Shown: positions 9,828 through 19,245 of the stretch, in pieces | Layout of the letters: each line of letters begins with the position of its first letter | Numbering within the stretch: position 1 is the first letter of the stretch | The notes under the pieces: model-generated | Databases searched by the model: none | What the model was told of the DNA's origin: nothing | The model's input: the letters and a program-made list of their open reading frames with translations, nothing else | Program-made: the position numbers and the translations under genes | Assembly (NCBI GenBank): GCA_011522855.1 | Contig: WTID01000130.1 | Coordinates: 1-34,682, forward strand | Direction of reading: 5' to 3' | From: Flavobacteriales bacterium | Lineage (GTDB): Bacteria > Bacteroidota > Bacteroidia > Flavobacteriales_D > Sanyastnellaceae | DNA length: 34,682 bases

Positions 9828-10555
9828 GCTCGGCCGGGTTGGATGAAGCGTTGGGCCAAGGCAAGCGCCAGGGCGATGTACGCGATGAACCACGCGACGT
9901 CCGACACCACCACCACGCCGGTTCCGATGGAGCGGAAGTGGGTTTCCATGGCCAGCCATTGGACGGCCAGGTCGGCGCTGCCGAACAGGGCGTACGAACC
10001 GAGGGCCGAGGGTCCATAGTAGAGGACCATGCAGATCAGGGCCGAGGACAGGAAGGCCACGACCTGGCTGTCCGTTCGGGCGGAAGCCACGAGTCCAGTG
10101 GCGACGAAGGCGGCTCCAAGGAGCAAGAGCCCGAGGTAGCCGGCCAGCACCGCCCCACCGTCAATGTTGCCCGGGGGGTTGCCCAGCGCGTGGAGCACCC
10201 AGAAGCCGGCCAGCGTGGGCAGCAGGGCCAAGGCCACAAGGGTCGTTCCGGCGAGGAACTTCGACCAGACGATGCGGTGGGCGTCCAATGGGTGGGTCAG
10301 AAGCAGTTCGAGGGTGCCATTCTTCCGTTCTTCTGCAATGGAGCGCATGGTGATGGCGGGAATGAGGAACAGGAAGATCCACGGGGTGAAGAGGAAGAAT
10401 CCGCTCATTTCCGCCACTCCACTTTCGAGCAGGTTCCACTGTCCCGGAAAGACCCAATGGAACAGGCCGCTCACCAGCAGGAAGACCGCGAGGACCACCG
10501 TCCCGATGACGGAGGAGAGAAACGCGCGCAATTCCTTCTTGTACAAGGCCTTCAT
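9824..10555 (-). CDS. gldF: Gliding motility-associated ABC transporter permease GldF
   Basis: MKALYKKELRAFLSSVIGTVVLAVFLLVSGLFHWVFPG..., ITMRSIAEERKNGTLELLLTHPLDAHRIVWSKFLAG ABC-2 permease motif. Confidence 0.9.
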   Translation of the reverse strand: MKALYKKELRAFLSSVIGTVVLAVFLLVSGLFHWVFPGQWNLLESGVAEMSGFFLFTPWIFLFLIPAITMRSIAEERKNGTLELLLTHPLDAHRIVWSKFLAGTTLVALALLPTLAGFWVLHALGNPPGNIDGGAVLAGYLGLLLLGAAFVATGLVASARTDSQVVAFLSSALICMVLYYGPSALGSYALFGSADLAVQWLAMETHFRSIGTGVVVVSDVAWFIAYIALALALAQRFIQPGRA

Positions 10556-10570
10556 GAATCGGCTTCGAAA

Positions 10571-10864
10571 TTAGGATGACCAGAGGAGCCGATGGCTCTC
10601 TGCCACCGGCTTGGATGAAAACAACGCCTTCGTGGCAGGCCAGACCGTTCCGAACAGCGCACTCTGGCGGTAGGCCTCCAGGTCGTCGGGGGATTCCCAG
10701 AGGCTGACGGTGCCGATGCGTTCGGGTGCATCCGGGGATTGGATGAGGTGGACGGAACGGCATCCCGGCTGGCTGGAGATGGCATTCCGATGGGACTCGA
10801 AGAGGGTCAGGAACTCCGGGATGGCCTCTGGCCGGAAATGCATGTGGACCGTGCGCAGGATCAT
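10571..10864 (-). CDS. ABM-domain quinol monooxygenase-like protein
   Basis: 97-aa dimeric alpha/beta-barrel-like sequence MILRTVHMHFRPEAIPEFLTLFESHRNAISSQPGCRSVHLIQ. Confidence 0.75.
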   Translation of the reverse strand: MILRTVHMHFRPEAIPEFLTLFESHRNAISSQPGCRSVHLIQSPDAPERIGTVSLWESPDDLEAYRQSALFGTVWPATKALFSSKPVAESHRLLWSS

Positions 10865-10867
10865 GGG

Positions 10868-11716
10868 TCAGAGGAGGTTGCCGGTTGCGGGGCCGGGCTC
10901 GAATTCGATGCGAAGTGTGTCCCCCACCCCGAAGCCGAACAATTGGCTGGCTCCGCCACCATGGCCGTCGGCGCCGTGGCGGATGGCAATTTCGAGGAGG
11001 CCCATGTGGTTGAACAGGGCGAGGCGCTCCCCGCTGGGAACGCCGGAGTAGGAAGTGTGGATGCGGGTCAGGTCCATGCGGGCAGAACGCAAAGGGATCT
11101 TGAAGTCCCGGTCCTTCCCTACTTCGCGGAATGTCCGCTGGTCGATGTTGGTGATGAGGTTGCCGTATCGGTCGACGTGGAGGATGGTGCCCTGCAGGTA
11201 GTCTTGTCCGATGAGAGGCTGTTGCCATTGGCTCTCTACCCAGCTTTCTGCCGGTCGGCCGATTACGGCGGGCACCCCGCCTTGCGCCAGATGGCAGGCG
11301 ACCTGAACGAAGACGTGGCGCTCTGGAAACGTCTCGATGTCGCTCTCGGCGCTGACGGTGATGTTGTGGAGGGCGTCGGGTTCCCGGTCCGCGATCAGGG
11401 ACAAGATGCCGTCGTCCAGGCCGACGAAGAACTGGCCGCCGAGTTCCATGACCCGGTGGACATAGTTTTCGGTGGTGTTCGTGTTCAGGGCGATGAGGTG
11501 GACGGTGCCTTTGGGGAAATGCGGAATGGAGGCCCTCAAGGCGAAGGCCGCCTGGTTGGTGTCGTAGGGTCGGATGCCGTGGGTGATGTCGACGATTCGG
11601 ATGCCCGGGTCCCGCTGGATGATGGCGCCCTTGAGGGCAGCGGCGTATAGGCTGTCCACTCCGTAATCGGAGATCAGGGTGATGATGCGGGGGGTGTCGG
11701 TCTCCTCGTGAGCCAT
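10868..11716 (-). CDS. SAM hydroxide adenosyltransferase-like protein (fluorinase/chlorinase superfamily, former DUF62)
   Basis: IITLISDYGVDSLYAAALKGAI, IVDITHGIRPYDTNQAAFALR, FVGLDDGILS, DRYGNLITNI. Confidence 0.88.
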   Translation of the reverse strand: MAHEETDTPRIITLISDYGVDSLYAAALKGAIIQRDPGIRIVDITHGIRPYDTNQAAFALRASIPHFPKGTVHLIALNTNTTENYVHRVMELGGQFFVGLDDGILSLIADREPDALHNITVSAESDIETFPERHVFVQVACHLAQGGVPAVIGRPAESWVESQWQQPLIGQDYLQGTILHVDRYGNLITNIDQRTFREVGKDRDFKIPLRSARMDLTRIHTSYSGVPSGERLALFNHMGLLEIAIRHGADGHGGGASQLFGFGVGDTLRIEFEPGPATGNLL

Positions 11717-11748
11717 TCGTCCTCAAAATTCCGCAAGGCTGGGCGGAG

Positions 11749-11756
11749 TAGCTTTG
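11749..11756 (+). promoter_or_regulatory. Putative -7 box (TAGCTTTG) for phoH
   Basis: Exact match to TAnnTTTG, 45 nt before the phoH ATG at 11802. Confidence 0.45.
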
Positions 11757-11801
11757 CAGTCTCCGCACATTTTCCCCGAAACTCCCCACAGTTCAACACA
11801 C

Positions 11802-12875
11802 ATGGGTTCTGAACGACGCTTTGACCTTCCGGATGTGCCGCCCCTCGAGTTCTTCGGTGTGGGACACAGGAAGTTTGCCACGCTGAAATCGCATTTCCCC
11901 AAACTCAAGCTGGTGGGTCGGGGCAATGAGGTCAAGGCCTTGGGGTCCAAGGATGACCTCGACCAGTTTTCCGCCAAGTGGGACCTGATCGTCTGGCACC
12001 TCGAGCGCTACGGCAAGATCGAGGAGGATGACCTCGAGCGGCTGATCCGCGAGGACGGGGTGGAGATGAAGCGGGCCGCCTCCGAAGACGACACGCTCGT
12101 CTATGGGCCGGGCGGACTTCGGGTGACGGCACGAACGCCGAACCAACGGAAGCTGGTGGATGCCGTGCGGCACAACGACATGGTGTTTGCCATTGGTCCC
12201 GCCGGTTCCGGCAAGACTTACACCGCCGTGGCTTTGGCCGTACAGGCGCTCAAGGAGAAGAAGGTGCGGCGCATCATCATGACGCGTCCGGCCGTGGAAG
12301 CCGGAGAAAATCTCGGATTCCTGCCGGGTGACCTCAAGGAAAAGCTCGACCCCTACATGCAGCCTCTGTATGACGCGCTGACGGACATGCTTCCGTACGA
12401 CCGGGTCGCGGATCACCTCGAAAAGGGGGTCATTGAGATTGCGCCTCTCGCCTTCATGCGGGGCCGGACCCTGGACAAGGCCTTTGTGATCCTCGACGAG
12501 GCACAGAATGCCACAGTCGCCCAGATGAAGATGTTTCTGACGCGCATGGGGCGGTCCGCTACGTTCATCGTGACCGGGGATGCCTCTCAGGTCGACCTGC
12601 CCCGGAAGCAGGAAAGCGGATTGCGCTTCGCCCGGCGGGTCCTTCGGAAAGTGGAAGGCCTCGCCTTCGTGGAACTGACGGGCGAGGACGTGGTGCGCCA
12701 TGCGTTGGTGAAGCGGGTCATCCAGGCGTTCGAGCAAGAGGAGAGCCGTGGAAACGAAGGGGGAATGGGCCCATCCATCGGGGCCGTTCCTGCCAAGAAA
12801 TGGCACAGGGAAGAGCCCGAGGAAGGGGACGGACAAACGGGAGCGGACTCCGATATTGCGCGCCCAGAAGCATGA
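11802..12875 (+). CDS. phoH: PhoH-like ATPase
   Basis: MVFAIGPAGSGKTYTAVALAVQAL (Walker A), RPAVEAGENLGFLPGDLKEKLDPYMQPLYDAL, VILDEAQNAT, VTGDASQVDLP. Confidence 0.95.
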   Translation: MGSERRFDLPDVPPLEFFGVGHRKFATLKSHFPKLKLVGRGNEVKALGSKDDLDQFSAKWDLIVWHLERYGKIEEDDLERLIREDGVEMKRAASEDDTLVYGPGGLRVTARTPNQRKLVDAVRHNDMVFAIGPAGSGKTYTAVALAVQALKEKKVRRIIMTRPAVEAGENLGFLPGDLKEKLDPYMQPLYDALTDMLPYDRVADHLEKGVIEIAPLAFMRGRTLDKAFVILDEAQNATVAQMKMFLTRMGRSATFIVTGDASQVDLPRKQESGLRFARRVLRKVEGLAFVELTGEDVVRHALVKRVIQAFEQEESRGNEGGMGPSIGAVPAKKWHREEPEEGDGQTGADSDIARPEA

Positions 12876-13834
12876 GCACGACCCTCCTCCCGACTCCGCT
12901 GTACGAACAGCAATTGCACTTCGACGGTGAAATCGATTTCTACCGGGGCAAGGTCCGCGATGTCCATTCGCTCGACGACGGGCGACTGTTGATGGTGGCC
13001 AGCGATCGAATCTCGGCCTTCGATGTGGTGTTGCCGCGCCCCATTCCCTTCAAGGGGCAGGTGCTCAACCAGCTCGCCGCGCACATGCTCGATGCCGTCC
13101 GGGACCTCGTCCCGGTGTGGCTGGAGGCGGCGCCCGACCCCAATGTGGCCGTCGGCAAGCGGTGTGAACCCATTCGGCTCGAGATGGTCATCCGGGCCCA
13201 CCTGACAGGGCACGCCTGGCGAACGTACCGCGACGGTGGCCGGACCCTGTGTGGTGTGGCGATGCCGGAAGGGATGCGCGAACACGATGCGTTTCCCGAA
13301 CCCATCATCACCCCGGCCACCAAGGCCGAGGAGGGCCACGACGAGGACATTTCCCGGGAGGACATCCTGGCCCATGACCTCGTGCCTGAAGCGCTGTACG
13401 AGGAGATGGAGCGGGTCACCCGGGCCCTGTTCGCCCGGGGCCAGGCCCTTGCGGCCGAGCGGGGATTGATCCTGGTGGATACGAAATATGAATTCGGCCT
13501 GTATGATGGCAAGCTGATGCTCATGGACGAGGTGCATACACCGGACAGCAGCCGGTATTTCCATGCGGACGGGTTCGAGGCGCGACAGGAGGCCGGTGAG
13601 CCGCAAGCCCAGTTGAGCAAGGAGTTCGTGCGGGAGTGGTTGATTGAGGGCGGCTTCATGGGCCGGGAAGGCCAAACCGTCCCTGAGATGACCGATGACT
13701 TCGTGAACCTCGTCAGTGACCGGTACATCGCCCTGTTTGAGCAGGTGACTGGCCGTTCCTTCGTCCGTCCGGAAGAGCCGGACACGGTGTCCCGGATTCA
13801 ATCCAACGTCGCAACGTGGCGCCGAGGTCTCTGA
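12872..13834 (+). CDS. purC: Phosphoribosylaminoimidazole-succinocarboxamide synthase
   Basis: YRGKVRDVHSLDDGRLLMVASDRISAFDVVLPRPIPFKGQVLNQ, LVDTKYEFGLYDGKLMLMDEVHTPDSSRY; ATGA overlap with phoH. Confidence 0.96.
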   Translation: MSTTLLPTPLYEQQLHFDGEIDFYRGKVRDVHSLDDGRLLMVASDRISAFDVVLPRPIPFKGQVLNQLAAHMLDAVRDLVPVWLEAAPDPNVAVGKRCEPIRLEMVIRAHLTGHAWRTYRDGGRTLCGVAMPEGMREHDAFPEPIITPATKAEEGHDEDISREDILAHDLVPEALYEEMERVTRALFARGQALAAERGLILVDTKYEFGLYDGKLMLMDEVHTPDSSRYFHADGFEARQEAGEPQAQLSKEFVREWLIEGGFMGREGQTVPEMTDDFVNLVSDRYIALFEQVTGRSFVRPEEPDTVSRIQSNVATWRRGL

Positions 13835-14415
13835 AGAATGCGCCTTGGCGCGAAGATGCCATTGCCACCGTCCGGGTCCTGAAGGCTGGGGGTGTGGTGC
13901 TCTACCCGACGGATACGGTGTGGGGCTTGGGGTGTCGTGCCGATGATGCCGAGGCTTTGGATGCCTTGTACAGGTTGAAGGGCCGCGATGGCGGGCAACC
14001 TTCCCTGGTCCTCGTGGACGCGGAGGGGTTGCTCGAGGAGTATGCGCATCCGGTTCCCGACATCGCGTGGGACCTCCTGAGGGAAAGCGGTCCCGGTTCA
14101 CGTCCGATGACGCTGGTGTTGCCCGGCGGACGGGATGTGACCCCTGCCCTGCTCGCCGAGGATGGAAGCCTCGCACTCCGGGTCGTCCACGATCCGTTTC
14201 TCCAGTTCATCATCCGAGGGATTGACGTTCCGCTGGTGAGTACATCGGCGAACCTCACGGGACAGCCGACGCCCGGACACTTCGATGAGATTCCCAAGGC
14301 CATCCGCGAAGGGGTGGCCCATACCTGCGTGACCGGGCGCGACCGCAAGGGGGGTCAACCCTCGAGCATGATCAAGCTGGACGCTGCGGGCCGCATCTCC
14401 ATTCTGCGTCCATGA
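13816..14415 (+). CDS. L-threonylcarbamoyladenylate synthase (Sua5/YciO/YrdC family)
   Basis: [51 protein letters not shown] start at 13816. Confidence 0.93.
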   Translation: MAPRSLKNAPWREDAIATVRVLKAGGVVLYPTDTVWGLGCRADDAEALDALYRLKGRDGGQPSLVLVDAEGLLEEYAHPVPDIAWDLLRESGPGSRPMTLVLPGGRDVTPALLAEDGSLALRVVHDPFLQFIIRGIDVPLVSTSANLTGQPTPGHFDEIPKAIREGVAHTCVTGRDRKGGQPSSMIKLDAAGRISILRP

Positions 14416-15926
14416 ACTTCGCCGATCACCTCACCCATCCCGTGTTCCGGGCAGCGGGCGCCGAAGCCGACCGAAAGGGGCAGCAGGCGTTTGCGATTGG
14501 GGGATTCGTCCGCGATCTGATGCTCGACCGGCCGTGCAAGGACATCGACATCGTGGTGGAAGGAAGCGGGATTGAATTGGCCAAGGCGACGTCTCGTGCC
14601 TTGGACGCCGGAAAAGTCTCCGTGTTCAAGAATTTCGGAACGGCCATGTTCAAGGCCGGCGATGTGGAAGTGGAATTCGTAGGGGCGAGGAAGGAATCCT
14701 ATCAGCGCGGAAGCCGGAAGCCCATCGTGGAGGACGGCACGATTGAAGACGATCAGAACCGCCGGGACTTCACGATCAATGCGCTGGCCCTTCGCCTCAA
14801 TGCGGATGGATTCGGCGACCTCGTCGATCCATTCGGAGGGTTGCGGGACCTCGAGGACCGGGTCATCCGCACTCCCCTCGACCCGGATGTGACATACAGT
14901 GACGACCCGTTGCGGATGTTGCGCGCGGTGCGGTTCGCCTCCCAGCTCGGGTTCCGCATCGAATCCGAGAGCCTCAAGGCCATCGAGCGCAACGCCTCAC
15001 GGTTGGACATCATTTCCGCGGAGCGCATCCATGTGGAGCTCAACAAGATTCTTCTGAGCCCCCGCCCGAGTGTCGGTTTCAAGCTCCTTCTCAAGGCCCG
15101 GCTGCTGCACGAGTTCTTCCCGGAGATGGTGGCACTCAAAGGCGTGGAACGGCGCAATGGCATCGGCCACAAGGACAATTTCTACCACACCCTCGAAGTC
15201 GTCGACAATGTGGCGGCCGTCAGTGACAACCTCTGGTTGCGTTGGGCTGCCCTGCTTCACGACATCGCCAAGCCGCCCACGAAGCGCTTCCACCCGGACC
15301 ATGGCTGGACCTTTCACGGCCACGAAGACCGGGGCGCTCGGATGGTGCCCAAGATTTTCAAGCGGCTGAAGTTGCCGTTGGACCACCAGATGAAATATGT
15401 GCAGAAGCTCGTTCTGCTTCATTTGCGTCCCATTGCCCTGACCAAGGAGGAAGTGACCGATTCTGCCGTCCGGAGACTCCTGTTCGAGGCGGGAGATGAC
15501 GTGGACGACCTGATGATGCTGGCCCGTGCGGACATCACCTCCAAGAATGAGGCCCGCGTGGAACGCTATCTGCGGAACTATGAGGTTGTGGTGCGGAAGT
15601 TGGTCGAGGTCGAGGAGAAGGACCGGGTCCGGAATTTCGAACCGCCCATCAGCGGGGAGGACATCATGTCGCATTTCGAGATTCCCCCCTGTCGTCCGAT
15701 TGGGGCCATCAAGAATCTGATCAAGGACGCCATCCTCGATGGGCACATCGAGAATGAGGCCTCGGCGGCGCAAGAACTCATGGAGCGCTACGGCCCCATC
15801 ATCCTGGCCGAATGGAAGCGCATTCAGGAGCGCTTGGCCTCCGGAGAGTTCAATGAGAAGGGGGCTCGAGACACCTTTGATGCGTGGCTCGAGACGCTGG
15901 ACGTCAGCCCTTCCAGCCGTCCTTGA
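14412..15926 (+). CDS. cca: CCA tRNA nucleotidyltransferase / poly(A) polymerase family with HD domain
   Basis: [67 protein letters not shown] (HD). Confidence 0.94.
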   Translation: MNFADHLTHPVFRAAGAEADRKGQQAFAIGGFVRDLMLDRPCKDIDIVVEGSGIELAKATSRALDAGKVSVFKNFGTAMFKAGDVEVEFVGARKESYQRGSRKPIVEDGTIEDDQNRRDFTINALALRLNADGFGDLVDPFGGLRDLEDRVIRTPLDPDVTYSDDPLRMLRAVRFASQLGFRIESESLKAIERNASRLDIISAERIHVELNKILLSPRPSVGFKLLLKARLLHEFFPEMVALKGVERRNGIGHKDNFYHTLEVVDNVAAVSDNLWLRWAALLHDIAKPPTKRFHPDHGWTFHGHEDRGARMVPKIFKRLKLPLDHQMKYVQKLVLLHLRPIALTKEEVTDSAVRRLLFEAGDDVDDLMMLARADITSKNEARVERYLRNYEVVVRKLVEVEEKDRVRNFEPPISGEDIMSHFEIPPCRPIGAIKNLIKDAILDGHIENEASAAQELMERYGPIILAEWKRIQERLASGEFNEKGARDTFDAWLETLDVSPSSRP

Positions 15927-17598
15927 GGGTCACGGACCGGTTCCATACCGGGTGGCCGGCTTTGGCCGTGTGCTCGGCATCCAGAGAGAAGTAGCCCAGA
16001 CGGGTAAACTGGTAAGGGGTTCCGCCTTCTGCCGAGGCCAAGGACGGCTCGAGTTTGCAGCCTTGTCGAATCTCAAGGCTGTCGGGATTCAAGAATTCCT
16101 TGAAGTCCCGCCCCTCGTGTCCGTCGGGTGTCGGGTCGGAGAAAAGCCGGTCATAGAGGCGCACTTCGGCGTCGATGGCCGTGGCCGCATTGACCCAATG
16201 CAGCGTGCCCTTGGCTTTGATGCCGCTCGTATCCGAACCGCTCCGGCTGTCCGGGAAATACTCGACGTGGACTTCTTCGATCCGGCCATCGGTTCCCACG
16301 ATGTGGTCGACGTAGCGGACAATGAAGGCGGACTTGAGTCGGACGGTCTTGCCCGGGGCGAGCCGGAACCACTTGCGGTTGGCCTCCTCCCGGAAATCGT
16401 CCCGCTCCATCCAGAGTTCACGGCTGAAGGGCAGGGTGCGTGTGCCGGCGGCCGGATCCTCAGGGTTGTTTTCGGACGGCAGGTCCTCGGTTTGGCCCTC
16501 GGGATAGTTCGTGATGACCAGCTTGATGGGGTCGAGCACGGCCATCGCACGGTGGGCGACCCGGTTCAGGTGGTCGCGCAAGGCCCACTCCAGCAGGCTG
16601 AAGTCGATGACGTTCTCCCGCTTGGCGATGCCGACCCGGTCGCAGAAGGTGCGGATGCTCTCCGGGGTGAAGCCGCGACGGCGCAGTCCGGAAATGGTGG
16701 GCATTCGGGGGTCGTCCCACCCGTCCACGACGCCGTCCTCCACCAAGGTCAGGAGTTTCCGCTTGGACATGATCGTGTGGTCGAGGTTGAGGCGGGCAAA
16801 TTCAATCTGTCGGCTCGGGAAGATGCCGAGCTGCTCGATGAACCACTCGTACAGGGGGCGGTGGACTTCGAATTCCAGCGTGCACAGGCTGTGGGTGATG
16901 TTTTCGATGGAGTCACTCTGACCGTGGGCGAAATCGTACATCGGATAGAGGCACCAATCGTCTCCGGTTCGGTGGTGGTGGGCCCGCTTGATGCGGTAGA
17001 GCAGAGGGTCCCGCATGTGCATGTTGGTGTGCGCCATGTCGATTTTGGCGCGCAGCACGCAATGGCCATCGGGATGGACGCCGTCCCGCATTTCCTGGAA
17101 GAGACGCAGGTTCTCCTTCACCGGGCGGTCGCGGTGGGGACTGTTGGTTCCGGCAGTGGTGGGCGTCCCCTTTTGCGCGGCCATCTCCTCGGCGGTCTGA
17201 TGATCCACGTAGGCCTTGCCGAGCTCGATGAGTTTGACGGCAAAGCCATAGAGCTGTTCGAAATGGTCGCTGGTGTAGAACTCACCGCCATTCCAGTCAT
17301 ATCCGAGCCAAGACACATCCCGACGGATGGCGTCCACGTATTCCTGGTTCTCCTTTTCGGGATTGGTGTCGTCGAAGCGGAGGTTGACGAGGCCCTCGTA
17401 TTTCTCGGCGAGCCCGAAGGAGAGGCAGATGGCCTTGGCGTGCCCGATGTGCAGGTATCCATTGGGCTCCGGAGGGAATCGCGTGTGGATGCGTTGGTGC
17501 TTGCCCGATTGCAAGTCGTCGGCGATGATTTGCTCGATGAAATGCAGGGAGGCTCCTTCCTCCTTTTTCTCGGACGTCGTCGTGTGCTCTTCGGCCAT
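15904..17598 (-). CDS. glnS: Glutaminyl-tRNA synthetase
   Basis: [28 protein letters not shown] (HIGH), [28 protein letters not shown] (MSK). Confidence 0.96.
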   Translation of the reverse strand: MAEEHTTTSEKKEEGASLHFIEQIIADDLQSGKHQRIHTRFPPEPNGYLHIGHAKAICLSFGLAEKYEGLVNLRFDDTNPEKENQEYVDAIRRDVSWLGYDWNGGEFYTSDHFEQLYGFAVKLIELGKAYVDHQTAEEMAAQKGTPTTAGTNSPHRDRPVKENLRLFQEMRDGVHPDGHCVLRAKIDMAHTNMHMRDPLLYRIKRAHHHRTGDDWCLYPMYDFAHGQSDSIENITHSLCTLEFEVHRPLYEWFIEQLGIFPSRQIEFARLNLDHTIMSKRKLLTLVEDGVVDGWDDPRMPTISGLRRRGFTPESIRTFCDRVGIAKRENVIDFSLLEWALRDHLNRVAHRAMAVLDPIKLVITNYPEGQTEDLPSENNPEDPAAGTRTLPFSRELWMERDDFREEANRKWFRLAPGKTVRLKSAFIVRYVDHIVGTDGRIEEVHVEYFPDSRSGSDTSGIKAKGTLHWVNAATAIDAEVRLYDRLFSDPTPDGHEGRDFKEFLNPDSLEIRQGCKLEPSLASAEGGTPYQFTRLGYFSLDAEHTAKAGHPVWNRSVTLKDGWKG

Positions 17599-17603
17599 GG
17601 TGC

Positions 17604-17611
17604 AAATTTAT
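17604..17611 (-). promoter_or_regulatory. Putative -7 box TAAATTTG immediately upstream of glnS
   Basis: Minus strand reads ggaTAAATTTGcaccATG, only about 4 nt between box and start codon. Confidence 0.35.
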
Positions 17612-17695
17612 CCTCTCCTGAATCCCAGTGGTCCCTCCACTCTGTCATTTCATGCTGAAAGGTGAACCGGACTGTGGTGGAAAGGTTTTTATCAT

Positions 17696-18091
17696 GTGCA
17701 GCCGCAATGTCTCACCCCCGTGAATGAAGTGGTCCGTTACCGGCTTCGGCGTGGCGATCGCATCGTGGGGTGGATGCGCGAAGAGGCGAGCGGCGCCCGC
17801 TTTTTCAGTCGGGAAGGGCTGTGGTGGTCGGGTCGCCCCATCCAATGGGCGCATCGGGACCGTTGCTGTGGCCTGAAGGACATCGATGACCGCTGGCTGC
17901 ACGAAGGCGATCTCCTCTACGAAGTGGACGGTCCCTGGTGGCGGCGCCGTCGTCCCTGGCTCGTGCTGTGCGATGACCGCAGTGGCTGGACGTGGATGCG
18001 CAAAGGGCTCGTCCAAGGCATGGTCACCATGAACGAACGGGAGGTGGAAAGAAAGCGGTGGCGCTGGGCGGGAGTCGGCTGGCGCCGCTGA
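17696..18091 (+). CDS. Small Trp/Arg-rich protein, possible YopX-like fold
   Basis: GLKDIDDRWLHEGDLLYEVDG resembles the YopX signature (GLKDKNGKEIYEGDIV); 13 Trp in 131 aa. Exact start uncertain. Confidence 0.55.
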   Translation: MQPQCLTPVNEVVRYRLRRGDRIVGWMREEASGARFFSREGLWWSGRPIQWAHRDRCCGLKDIDDRWLHEGDLLYEVDGPWWRRRRPWLVLCDDRSGWTWMRKGLVQGMVTMNEREVERKRWRWAGVGWRR

Positions 18092-18102
18092 CGATTCGGT
18101 CG

Positions 18103-18753
18103 TCAGAGAAGTTGGATGCGCTTCATGAGCTCATCCTTGTAGGTCCGCGAAATTGGAATCTCGTCCTGATCGATTTTGATGACGAACTGGAACGTGTCGA
18201 TGTGGGTGACCCGGTCGATGTTGATGACGAAGTTCCGGCTGACCCGCACAAAATCTTCCTGCGGGAGCTTGAGGAGCAAATCTTTCAAGCTGGCTTTGAC
18301 ATTGTACTTCCGCTCTCCCACGTGGATGGCGCTGTACTTGCCCTCCACTTCGATGAACCGAACGTCGCTGAGGTGAATGCGACGAAGCTTGTTGCCCACC
18401 TTGGTGAAGAAGTGCTTTGCCCGGGTGCGGTTGGAGGCGAGCTCCTCCAAAGCAGCCGTCACGGCCGCTTCCAATCCTTCCGGGTTGGATTCGACTTCTC
18501 CGTTGGCGGTCACCATCTCCCAGTCGAGCACCTGCAGTTTGTTCTGCGTCTTCAATTGACTCACGAAGTCCTCGACCCCATTGGGCTTGGACGTCACAAG
18601 AATCAAATCTGGCGGAGTGAACAGGCAAAGCCCTGCGGCTTCGGCCGCTTTGTGGGCGGTGCGGATGTCACAACCCAACTCCTCGAGGTGGGTCTGTGGT
18701 CCCTGAACCGTGCTGGCGGATCCGAGAATGAGAATGCTGGGTTTGCGTACCAT
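18103..18753 (-). CDS. LytTR-family DNA-binding regulator with degenerate receiver-like N-terminus
   Basis: C-terminal FFTKVGNKLRRIHLSDVRFIEVEGKYSAIHVGERKYNVKASLKDLLLKLPQEDFVRVSRNFVINIDRVTHI (LytTR); ATG at 18753. Confidence 0.88.
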   Translation of the reverse strand: MVRKPSILILGSASTVQGPQTHLEELGCDIRTAHKAAEAAGLCLFTPPDLILVTSKPNGVEDFVSQLKTQNKLQVLDWEMVTANGEVESNPEGLEAAVTAALEELASNRTRAKHFFTKVGNKLRRIHLSDVRFIEVEGKYSAIHVGERKYNVKASLKDLLLKLPQEDFVRVSRNFVINIDRVTHIDTFQFVIKIDQDEIPISRTYKDELMKRIQLL

Positions 18754-18886
18754 GTCGAAATGAGAACAGAGAGTACTCGGGTTTGTTTTGAAAATCAATT
18801 AATTGGGTACAAGTGGCGGATTTGGGGTTATGACTGAATCAAGTCAGGCATGATGCCCGTCCGGTGTGGCCGTTAATTTTGGCGAC

Positions 18887-19192
18887 ATGCAGGAAATCCG
18901 GATGACGGAAGTCGAAGAAGAAACGCTGGTCGATGAAGACGTGGCGTTGGACGAGGCGGTGTCCGGAGGCTGGCACATCGTGCTGTACAACGATGACCAC
19001 AACACCTTCGATCATGTCATCGATTGTCTGATGGCCTATTGCGGCCATGAGGTGCTTCAGGCAGAGCAGTGTGCCCTTATCGTTCACACCAAGGGCAAGT
19101 GCTCAGTGAAAAACGGGGATTACGATGAGCTCGAGCCCATCTGCACCGCGCTGACGGAGCGGGACCTTACGGCCGAAGTCGAGCCCACGTAA
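18887..19192 (+). CDS. clpS: ATP-dependent Clp protease adaptor ClpS
   Basis: WHIVLYNDDHNTFDHVIDCLMAYCGHEVLQAEQCALIVHTKGKCSVKNGDYDEL. Confidence 0.93.
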   Translation: MQEIRMTEVEEETLVDEDVALDEAVSGGWHIVLYNDDHNTFDHVIDCLMAYCGHEVLQAEQCALIVHTKGKCSVKNGDYDELEPICTALTERDLTAEVEPT

Positions 19193-19245
19193 GGGGGCAC
19201 ATTCTCCCTCCTCCTATTTTCGACCTTCATCCTTTGATTCGACCC

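Noticed and set aside
10161-11789. 542-aa minus-strand ORF (Arg/Pro/His-rich) across gldF, the monooxygenase and the SAM-hydrolase genes
   Set aside because: Out-of-frame shadow in high-GC DNA; conflicts with three recognisable genes on the same strand.
12587-14176. 529-aa antisense ORF opposite phoH/purC/Sua5-like gene
   Set aside because: Opposite to clear conserved enzymes; low-complexity Arg/Pro composition.
15739-17658. 639-aa plus-strand ORF antisense to glnS
   Set aside because: Mirrors glnS codon bias; no recognisable domain; glnS itself is unambiguous.
18790-18805. AT-rich palindrome-like 'tcaattaattg' between the LytTR gene and clpS as an operator
   Set aside because: Very short and only one copy; insufficient to claim a binding site.
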